NCBI RefSeq assembly: GCF_000719865.1
Contig: NZ_JOID01000004.1
Location: 62,001-126,000, forward strand
DNA from: Streptomyces albus subsp. albus
Lineage (GTDB): Bacteria; Actinomycetota; Actinomycetes; Streptomycetales; Streptomycetaceae
DNA: 64,000 nt
Reading direction: 5' to 3'
The position numbers and the translations under genes are program-made. This document shows positions 58,475 to 64,000 of this stretch, piece by piece (the first letter of the stretch is position 1; each line of letters starts with the position of its first letter). Below the pieces are notes generated by a model. It did not search any database. It had not been told where the DNA came from and was given only the letters and a program-made list of their open reading frames with translations.

Positions 58475-59821
58475 GTGACGACACCATCCACCCCTTCCGC
58501 CTCCGCAGCCCCCTCGCTCGTCGGCGAGGAGTACGAGGTCGAGGTCGGGCCCGTCGCGCACGGAGGCCACTGCATCGCCCGCACGCCCGGCGGCCGGGTG
58601 CTGTTCGTCCGGCACACGCTGCCCGGTGAGCGGGTGCTCGCCCGGGTCACCGAGGGCGACGAGAGCTCCCGCTTCCTGCGGGCCGACGCGGTGGAGGTCC
58701 TGGAGGCCTCGCCGGACCGGATCCCCGCGCCCTGCCCGTTCTCCGGCCCCGGCAAGTGCGGCGGCTGCGACTGGCAGCACGTGGCGCCGGGCGCGCAGCG
58801 GCGGCTCAAGGGCGCCGTGGTCGCCGAGCAGCTCGCGCGGCTGGCCGGCCTGATGCCGGAGGATGCCGGCTGGGACGGGACGGTCGAGCCCGCGCCCGGC
58901 GACAAGCTGCCCAAGGGCGAGGTGCCCGCCTGGCGCACGCGGGTGCAGTACGCGGTGGACGAGGACGGGCAGGCGGGGCTGCGCAAGCACCGCTCGCACG
59001 AGGTGCAGCCGGTCGACCACTGCCTGATCGCGGCGCCGGGCGTCAGCGAGCTGGGTGTGGAGAAGCGGGAGTGGCCGCAGATCGCGGGGGTCGAGGCCAT
59101 CGCGGCCACCGGCTCGAATGACCGGCAGGTCATCCTCACCCCCCGGCCCGGCGGCCGGCTGCCGATCGTCGAACTCGACCGCCCCGTCTCGGTGATGCGG
59201 GTGGAGGAGAAGGACGGCGGGGTGCACCGGGTGCACGGCCGTCCCTTCGTCCGGGAGCGGGCCGCGGGCCGCACCTGGCGGGTCGGCTCGGGCGGCTTCT
59301 GGCAGGTCCACCCGAAGGCGGCGGACGTGCTGGTGGAGGCCGTGATGCAGGGCCTGATGCCGCGCAAGGGTGAGATGGCCCTCGACCTGTACTGCGGCGT
59401 CGGCCTGTTCGCGGGCGCCCTCGCGGAGCGGGTGGGGGAGACCGGCGCGGTGCTCGGCATCGAGTCCGGCAAGCGCGCGGTGGAGGACGCCCGGCACAAC
59501 CTCGCCGACCTGGACCGCGTCCGCATCGAACAGGGCAAGGTCGAGCAGGTGCTGCCGAAGACCGGCATCACCGAGGCCGACCTGGTCGTCCTCGACCCGC
59601 CGCGCGCGGGCGCGGGCAAGCAGACGGTCGCCCGCATCGCCGCCCTGGGCGCCCGCCGCGTCGTCTACGTCGCCTGCGACCCGGCGGCCCTCGCCCGCGA
59701 CCTGGCCTACTTCCGCGAGGGCGGCTACAAGCCGCGCAAGCTGCGGGCGTTCGACCTTTTTCCGATGACGCATCACGTGGAGTGCGTGGCGGTCCTGGAG
59801 CCTGCTGCGAAGAGCGCTTGA
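58475..59821 (+). CDS. TRAM-domain 23S rRNA/tRNA (uracil-5-)-methyltransferase, RumA/TrmA type
   Basis: A 448-residue RNA uracil methyltransferase. The TRAM domain reads EEYEVEVGPVAHGGHCIARTPGGRVLFVRHTLPGERVLARVTE. Cysteines in CPFSGPGKCGGCDWQH with a later HCLIA could hold the 4Fe-4S cluster of RumA. The SAM domain has ALDLYCGVGLFAGALAERV. The proline-rich motif is LVVLDPPRAGAGKQTVARIAALG. The catalytic nucleophile is in VVYVACDPAALARDLAYFREGGY, and the general base Glu is in the C-terminal FPMTHHVECVAVLEP motif. Start GTG 58475 with CAGGAG upstream; a TAGACT -10 lies at 58402. The last 57 bases of its frame occur again at 61431. Confidence 0.92.
   Translation: MTTPSTPSASAAPSLVGEEYEVEVGPVAHGGHCIARTPGGRVLFVRHTLPGERVLARVTEGDESSRFLRADAVEVLEASPDRIPAPCPFSGPGKCGGCDWQHVAPGAQRRLKGAVVAEQLARLAGLMPEDAGWDGTVEPAPGDKLPKGEVPAWRTRVQYAVDEDGQAGLRKHRSHEVQPVDHCLIAAPGVSELGVEKREWPQIAGVEAIAATGSNDRQVILTPRPGGRLPIVELDRPVSVMRVEEKDGGVHRVHGRPFVRERAAGRTWRVGSGGFWQVHPKAADVLVEAVMQGLMPRKGEMALDLYCGVGLFAGALAERVGETGAVLGIESGKRAVEDARHNLADLDRVRIEQGKVEQVLPKTGITEADLVVLDPPRAGAGKQTVARIAALGARRVVYVACDPAALARDLAYFREGGYKPRKLRAFDLFPMTHHVECVAVLEPAAKSA
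59759..59815 (+). repeat. Direct repeat copy 1: 3' end of the methyltransferase gene
   Basis: 19 codons (FPMTHHVECVAVLEPAAKS) inside the intact gene. The same frame reappears at 61431-61487 with 52 of 57 bases identical. Together the copies bracket about 1.6 kb. Confidence 0.85.
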
Positions 59822-60129
59822 CGTGCGGCTTTGTGGCGCAGGCCGGCCGGCCTAAGGCGGCCACATTCGACGCCTGGAGCGGGATCCCTCCTCTGGAATA
59901 GACGCCGTGCCCACTTTCGAAGCCCTCGCCAAGGCGTCGGAGGAGCACATCGTGTTCACGGCGAGGAGAAGCGGTTCATCGTGAACCATGTGGGACAGCA
60001 CCTGTAGTCGGCCACCGGCGGGCACCTTGCATCCGTGGGCACCCACGGTGACCACCCTGGCGCTGAGCGGTACGGCGGATTTCGGCGCGCAAGCCTCGTA
60101 GTCTCATCGCGAGCTCTCTCCGGACGTGA
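59822..60129. other. Left part of the accessory segment
   Basis: About 300 bases without an intact gene. A short plus-strand stretch reads MPTFEALAKASEEHIVFTARRSG from GTG 59908, followed in another frame by EEKRFIVNHVGQHL. This may be a frameshifted remnant of a small protein. Codon use is less GC-rich than in the core genes. No integrase fragment was recognised. Confidence 0.4.
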
Positions 60130-60807
60130 TCAGTCGATAGGCGGATCATCGGACTCTTCGAGGAGGCGAGCCGCGAGGTCGTCGGCCCACTCCACAGCCC
60201 ATGCGCGGAGAGCGGTGATCGTGGCGTCATCGAGGCCATAGGCAGCGAAGGCTTCGTCGTCGGTCCACTCGGCGCCCGTGAGGTTCGACTGCAGATCCTC
60301 ACGCTCGAAGCGGCCGCGGGCGTGGCGGCGGCCGAACTCCTCGAGTTCGGCATTGGTCCAGCGGCGGGAGGCCGCGAACACGTCGATCAGGTCGCGGGGC
60401 GCTCCGCGGTCGGCGAGGGCGCGGACCTTGGTCCCGATCACGTCCTCCTCCGCGAGGACGGGCCCGTACGGGCTCTGGGCGACCGGCCGTCAGAAGATCT
60501 CCTTGAGGACGTCGACCTCGCATTCCTGCCCGGTGTCCGGATCGGACACGGTGAAGCGGGCGGACAGCGGGGCGGTCTCCAGCGCGTGCACCTTCCAGCC
60601 GTGGGCTTCCAGGCCGGCGCGGAGCGTGGCGGCGATGTCGGCCATGGGCGCCGGGTTCTCGGTGGCGACGTCGAGGTCCTGGCTTGGGCGGTTCACGAGG
60701 CGGTGTGCCCGCACGGCGTATCCACCTGTGAGAACCAGTGGATACGGGGAACCGAGCGCGATCACGTCCGCCAGGAGCCGCGTGTGCAGCTCCGGCATGT
60801 CCGTCAC
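60130..60807 (-). pseudogene. Nucleotidyltransferase (AbiEii/AbiGii toxin-like) interrupted by an in-frame stop
   Basis: One reading frame of 226 codons from GTG 60807 to 60130 carries a TGA at 60490-60492. The first part (105 residues) contains the nucleotidyltransferase core LVLTGGYAVRAHRLVNRPSQDLDVAT, with G28-G29, D44 and D46, and the third acid D99 in ECEVDVLKEIF. The second part (119 residues) continues in the same frame: RPVAQSPYGPVLAEEDVIGTKVRALADRGAPRDLIDVFAASRRW, the expected helical domain. Relatives have tryptophan where the TGA stands (FWRP), so TGG to TGA is likely. The GTG start overlaps the upstream partner stop by four bases. Either a dead toxin or a shortened protein keeping only the catalytic domain. 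Confidence 0.8.
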
Positions 60808-61196
60808 GCGGCTGCCCGGGTGCGGGAGGCGAGCTGAGGGAAAGCGTCTTCCCAAACGGCGCGCACGGTGCGGCCGACGAGGGTGCGCAGCACCGGCCAC
60901 AGCTGGAGGAGCAGGTCCTGGTTGAGGTAGCGGGGCAGGTCGTCGTGCAGGCCCTCGTGCAGGACGGTGCGGTACAGGCCCATGCGCTGGCGAGGCTTGG
61001 CCAGGTCGTACGAGGTCATCCCCGACCAGGCCATGTGCAGTGGCAGCTCCACGACCCCCCGGGTCGGGCCGTGCAACTCGTCCAGCGACTCCGGCAGCCG
61101 CCGCCGGAACTTCTCCCGATACAACTCGAGGTCCTCGGCATCCGCGGGCGAGAAGCCCCTTGATTCGTATGCGGAGTGCTGTGGGCTGGAAGACAT
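60804..61196 (-). CDS. Partner protein of the nucleotidyltransferase, possible antitoxin
   Basis: A 130-residue protein from ATG 61196. It reads FSPADAEDLELYREKFRRRLPESLDELHGPTRGVVELPLHMAWSGMTSYDLAKPRQRMGLYRTVLHEGLHDDLPRYLNQDLLLQLWPVLRTLVGRTVRAVWEDAFPQL. It is helical and lacks cysteines; I see no clear helix-turn-helix. Its stop overlaps the start of the nucleotidyltransferase frame (GTGA), the tight coupling seen in toxin-antitoxin pairs. I recall similar small proteins beside AbiEii-like genes in Streptomyces, but the family has no name I can give. The antitoxin role is inference from arrangement. Confidence 0.75.
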   Translation of the reverse strand: MSSSPQHSAYESRGFSPADAEDLELYREKFRRRLPESLDELHGPTRGVVELPLHMAWSGMTSYDLAKPRQRMGLYRTVLHEGLHDDLPRYLNQDLLLQLWPVLRTLVGRTVRAVWEDAFPQLASRTRAAA

Positions 61197-61832
61197 GAGT
61201 CCATTATGGCGGCCGGAGAGGTGGTGCAGGCCATGATGTGGGGACCGAGGTCTGGAGCGAGCGAGGTGGATCCCTCGGAGTGATCTGGTTGCCGCGGGCT
61301 GTTCCGCCCTGAGCAGCACGGACTGTCCGCCGTGACGCTCGTACGACGCTCTGGGCGCCTTCAAGCTGCAGAGCGAGCCGAGAGAGCGTCTCTGATCTGG
61401 CTTTCTCTGTGGCTCGCTCAGCCCGGCACCTTTCCGATGACGCACCACGTGGAGTGTGTGGCGGTGCTGGAGCCCGCTGCGAAGGGCCTCTGCCCTGGTG
61501 GCTTCCTGAACGCCCGGGTTTCGGGCGGGCGCGTCGACATGATTCCCCGGGTGGACGGCGTGAAGTGCGCCGCTTGTCGGGGGAAAACCGCCTGACCTGC
61601 GGTTTCGACCCGTGGCATTGGAGGACGTCGAGGGTGGTCCCCGTCTTCCCGGAGCGGCGTGCAGCAGTCTTGAGGTTTGCCTGACGCACATGCTGATTGT
61701 GCGTCAACTTCTACGGCCGAGGCCGGCGTCGGGGCCGTCGGCCGGCTCGGCCGGCGCCCTGGGTCCGTGGTGGGGCGAGCCGCCGCCGCTCCCGCTCGCC
61801 GCCCACCCATGTGATCAACTCCGTTTGTTTCA
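61197..61832. other. Right part of the accessory segment and upstream LPMO spacer
   Basis: About 640 bases without an intact gene. It contains the second methyltransferase-end repeat (61431-61487) and a 9-bp perfect hairpin, TGACGCACA-N7-TGTGCGTCA (61682-61706). GGATCCCTC (61269) also occurs at 59882. No tRNA, integrase or transposase was recognised. Confidence 0.5.
61431..61487 (+). repeat. Direct repeat copy 2: orphan 3' end of an RNA methyltransferase gene
   Basis: The sequence encodes FPMTHHVECVAVLEPAAKG in frame without the rest of the gene. It differs from copy 1 at five bases: four are silent third-position changes (cat/cac, tgc/tgt, gtc/gtg, cct/ccc) and the last gives Ser/Gly. Confidence 0.85.
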
Positions 61833-61860
61833 TTGACATTTCACTCAGAAGTCGTACCTT
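61833..61860 (+). promoter_or_regulatory. LPMO promoter
   Basis: TTGACA (61833-61838) and TACCTT (61855-61860) are separated by 16 bases, a near-consensus housekeeping promoter. The expected start of transcription falls inside the CebR palindrome. Confidence 0.75.
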
Positions 61861-61873
61861 GGGAGCGCTCCCA
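61860..61873 (+). promoter_or_regulatory. CebR operator
   Basis: TGGGAGCGCTCCCA is a perfect 14-base palindrome identical to the known CebR (cellobiose-utilisation repressor) box of Streptomyces. It covers the LPMO transcription start, so cellobiose or cellotriose should relieve repression. Confidence 0.9.
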
Positions 61874-61905
61874 TGGCGCTTCGCAACTCGAAGGAGTTCC
61901 CCCAC

Positions 61906-62580
61906 ATGCGCAATCAGAGCCCTTCAACCGGGCGTTCCCGGTCGGTCCTCCGCCGGCCTCTCCAGGCACTCGTCATGCTGTTCGCTGTGGTTGCCGGCGC
62001 CCTGGCCTGGTCGGCCCCCGCCCAGGCTCACGGCACCATCGTCAACCCCGCCACCCGCGCGTACCAGTGCTGGGAGAAGTGGGGCAGCAGCCACACGAAC
62101 CCGGCCATGCAGGCCGAAGACCCCATGTGTTACCAGGCATTCCAGGCCAACCCCGACACCATGTGGAACTGGATGAGCGCGCTCCGCGACGGCCTCGGCG
62201 GCCAGTTCGAGGCGCGGACCCCCGACGGGACGCTCTGCAGCAACAACATCGCGAGGAACGCCAGCCTGAACAAGCCCGGGGACTGGAAGGCGACCAACGT
62301 CAGCGACAACTTCACGGTCCAGCTGCGCGACCAGGCGTCCCACGGTGCCGACTACTTCAAGGTCTATGTGAGCAAGCAGGGCTTCGACCCCAAGACCCAG
62401 ACCCTTGGCTGGGGCAACCTCGACTTCATCACGCAGACCGGCCGCTTCGCCCCGGCGCAGGACATCAGCTTCAACGTCAACACCTCCGGCTACAGCGGAC
62501 ACCACATCGTGTTCATGATCTGGCAGGCCTCGCACCTCGACCAGGCCTACATGTGGTGCAGTGACGTGAACTTCGGCTGA
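61906..62580 (+). CDS. Lytic polysaccharide monooxygenase, AA10 family (cellulose type)
   Basis: A 224-residue secreted copper enzyme that cleaves crystalline polysaccharide oxidatively. A Tat/Sec-like signal (residues 1-41, RSRSVLRRPLQALVMLFAVVAGALAWSAPAQA) leaves the mature N terminus H42 (HGTIVNPATR), which with H146 (DQASHGADYF) forms the histidine brace. Y215 (DQAYMWCSDVN) lies at the axial position usually held by Phe or Tyr. Cysteines pair as C55, C75, C111, C218. There is no carbohydrate-binding module. ATG 61906 has AAGGAG nine bases upstream; ATG 61873 lies within the CebR box and is rejected. CebR control points to cellulose rather than chitin. Confidence 0.93.
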   Translation: MRNQSPSTGRSRSVLRRPLQALVMLFAVVAGALAWSAPAQAHGTIVNPATRAYQCWEKWGSSHTNPAMQAEDPMCYQAFQANPDTMWNWMSALRDGLGGQFEARTPDGTLCSNNIARNASLNKPGDWKATNVSDNFTVQLRDQASHGADYFKVYVSKQGFDPKTQTLGWGNLDFITQTGRFAPAQDISFNVNTSGYSGHHIVFMIWQASHLDQAYMWCSDVNFG

Positions 62581-62653
62581 GCCGGAGAGCACCGCACACC
62601 GCACACGGCACCGGCCTCTGCCAGGCGCCGGTAAACCGCCGCCCGGCCGGCCG

Positions 62654-62703
62654 AGCTCCGCCGGGGCAGGGGACCCATGTGGTCACCCTGCCCCGGCGGG
62701 GCT
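62654..62703 (+). terminator. LPMO terminator
   Basis: A 14-bp perfect stem core (62658-62671 with 62686-62699), lengthened by four more pairs including one G-T, 73 bases after the stop, followed by TCC. Confidence 0.8.
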
Positions 62704-63128
62704 TCCTGCGCTCCTGGTGAGAACGCACGCAACGGCCGGTGAGAATTCCCGGCTCCGTCGGCCCACCGGGGCGCGTCGCGCCGCCCGGCCTCCCGGTCGC
62801 GGTCCGGATCCCGCGGGTGTCCTCGTCCTCGAACGGCATGGCGTCTGCTCGCGTCAGCCCTCGGCGGTCTCCGTCATGTCGTTGATCAACGGCACGAGGA
62901 GCGGGTCGACGGAGAAGCCGGAGGCGCGCATCGGGGGTCCGGCTGGAGCGGCTCGTCGGGGGAGTCGCCGTCACCGGGCAGGCCGTGCGCGCGCGATTCC
63001 AGGAAAGTGACGTGCCCTCACTTCCCTGTCGAGTGGGAGGGTTGGTCGCGGTCCGTGCGGTACGCGGCGGGGGCTGGACCGCATTGTCCCGGCGGTCGCG
63101 TGAGGACGTTCACCGCCGGGACACCGGT
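62704..63128. other. Spacer between the LPMO and EcsC genes with a possible gene remnant
   Basis: About 425 bases without a full gene. On the minus strand 62854-62931 a 25-residue frame reads MRASGFSVDPLLVPLINDMTE and ends in TAEG. It looks like the C terminus of a lost protein, but the upstream frame is closed by a stop. Nothing else recognisable. Confidence 0.4.
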
Positions 63129-64000
63129 TCAGTGGAGGTCGGGTCCCCCCGCCTCGACGATCTCGTCGAGCACGCTGATCTCCTCGTCGGCGTCTTCCGG
63201 CGCGTCGGAGTCGTCGCCGGCAAACGGTCCGGGTGCCTCCTCGTCAGCGAGACGCGGATACTTCTCCAGGAGGAACCGCCGCCGGTACGCCATCTCGGCG
63301 GCGTCGACGATGCCCTCCAGAGTGGCCCAGTTGAGGGTGCCGCCGACGACGATCCCGAACGCGGGTACGGCCTTGCCGAGGCCCTTCTTGGTCAAGCGGA
63401 AGCCGAACGCCTTCGCGAACTGCTGGGAGACTTTGGTGACGACCGACTCGCTGAGGACGTCCCAGGCCTTGCCGCGGAAGAGTGCCTGGGTGAGCCGCGA
63501 GAGGTCGGCCATCGCGGCATTCTTGGCGGTGGCCGAACTTGCCGTCCCGACGTTGACGACAGACATCACGAAGAGCTTCTCGGCAGGCTCTTCCGGGTCG
63601 TAGCCGTAGAACAGTGAGACCTGGCCGACGGCGCGGGAAGCGAGTCCGAGGACGGCAGCGGTATCGGCGGCGAACGCGCCCGTGATCGCACCTCCCGAAG
63701 GCGCTGCGGCGGCGCCGGCGGAGGCGGCGAGGACGAGCTCTCCTCCGGAGATCACCAATCCCGCGCCCGCTCCCGAGAGCGCCGCGGCGGCCGGGTAGTA
63801 CCAGCCGGCCCTCCGTCCACGGACGGCGTCGACCTGCTCGAGATCGAGGCGGCGCAGGCCGGAAAGCGACTCGACCTCGTGCCCGCGCTTCCTGTGGAGT
63901 GCCACGACGCGTTTGGAGGAGAGTCCCGCTCGCGAGACGCGCCCCAGGGTCTGCCGTATGGACTGAACGGCCGTGCCGCTCCAGTCCGGCAGGGCGTCGG
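63129..64000 (-). CDS. EcsC family protein, 5' end beyond the window
   Basis: At least 290 residues; the minus-strand frame remains open to base 64000, so the true start lies outside. The part upstream of GTG 63905 reads DALPDWSGTAVQSIRQTLGRVSRAGLSSKRVVALHRKRG and belongs to the protein. Then GLRRLDLEQVDAVRGRRAGWYYPAAAALSGAGAGLVISGGELVLAASAGAAAAPSGGAITGAFAADTAAVLGLASRAVGQVSLFYGYDP is the Gly/Ala-rich, membrane-like EcsC core. LTKKGLGKAVPAFGIVVGGTLNWATLEGIVDAAEMAYRRRFLLEKYP and an acidic tail follow. The family is linked to ABC transport or secretion in Bacillus, but its role in Streptomyces is unknown. Confidence 0.85.
   Translation of the reverse strand, partial: DALPDWSGTAVQSIRQTLGRVSRAGLSSKRVVALHRKRGHEVESLSGLRRLDLEQVDAVRGRRAGWYYPAAAALSGAGAGLVISGGELVLAASAGAAAAPSGGAITGAFAADTAAVLGLASRAVGQVSLFYGYDPEEPAEKLFVMSVVNVGTASSATAKNAAMADLSRLTQALFRGKAWDVLSESVVTKVSQQFAKAFGFRLTKKGLGKAVPAFGIVVGGTLNWATLEGIVDAAEMAYRRRFLLEKYPRLADEEAPGPFAGDDSDAPEDADEEISVLDEIVEAGGPDLH

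Noticed and set aside
59852..60055. A 67-codon minus-strand frame in the accessory segment
   Set aside because: It has no family likeness and no ribosome site; treated as decayed DNA.
60490..60492. TGA as a selenocysteine codon
   Set aside because: No selenocysteine insertion element or selenium machinery is seen, and the position fits tryptophan in relatives.
61332..61595. An 87-codon frame holding the second methyltransferase-end copy
   Set aside because: Only 19 codons match a known protein end; the flanks look random, so it is treated as a repeat relic, not a gene.
62717..63010. A 97-codon plus-strand frame after the LPMO gene
   Set aside because: It is an Arg/Gly/Pro-rich composition without a domain, overlapping a terminator flank.

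Overview
The window looks like a stretch of Streptomyces core chromosome. GC content is very high, GTG starts are frequent, promoters with a TANNNT -10 box often sit directly on the start codon, and genus-typical genes are present: hrdB, sepH, cutRS, DUF4192, DUF3093, DUF3159, DUF3710, DUF4193 and DUF5998 families, topoisomerase IV parE/parC. From memory the gene order follows the S. coelicolor region from rnhB through hrdB, parE/parC, cutRS, dut and kdpDE to a TRAM-domain RNA methyltransferase. The prodiginine (red) cluster that I remember lying before that methyltransferase in S. coelicolor is not here.

Layout. 1-8.7 kb: DUF4937-like protein, ADP-ribosylglycohydrolase, RNase HII, two poorly known proteins, RecQ with a phosphoribosyltransferase-like tail, DUF4192 protein, and a Nudix/winged-helix regulator. 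9-12.8 kb: FadR-type regulator, principal sigma factor HrdB, secreted trypsin-like protease. 12.9-23.1 kb: parE and parC facing each other across an iron-boxed sucrase/ferredoxin-like gene, an ArsR-SulP operon with a clear palindromic operator, and a CobW-type GTPase. 23.3-28.4 kb: an M16 peptidase pair (one active, one lacking the metal site), an M23 peptidase behind a c-di-AMP (ydaO) riboswitch, and a GntR regulator. 28.8-43 kb: HPr, GNAT/acyl-CoA-ligase-like protein, DUF5998 protein, phosphodiesterase, thymidine kinase, VOC protein, sulfurtransferase, SepH, sugar-lactone oxidase plus MFS exporter, coproporphyrin ferrochelatase and an inositol-phosphatase-like enzyme. 43-54.5 kb: CutRS, small zinc protein, thioesterase-dut-DUF3710 operon, KdpDE, OB-fold and DUF3159 proteins. 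54.7-58.4 kb: two TrkA/RCK proteins divergent from a KimA-like potassium transporter. 58.5-64 kb: RNA methyltransferase, a small accessory island, a cellulose-type LPMO under a perfect CebR box, and an EcsC-family gene cut by the window edge.

Three themes connect the genes. First, potassium and c-di-AMP: KdpDE without kdpFABC, two RCK proteins, a KimA-like importer and, elsewhere in the window, a c-di-AMP riboswitch. Second, metal and sulfur control inside the topoisomerase IV interval: iron box, ArsR palindrome, CobW zinc motif. Third, the only clearly accessory segment: about 1.7 kb at 59.8-61.5 kb bounded by two copies of the last 57 bases of the methyltransferase reading frame. These copies differ almost only at silent positions. 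Between them lies a toxin-antitoxin-like pair whose nucleotidyltransferase is broken by one in-frame TGA where tryptophan is expected.

Gene names rest on motif and sequence recognition by eye; no database search was run. Promoter and operator calls are pattern matches only.
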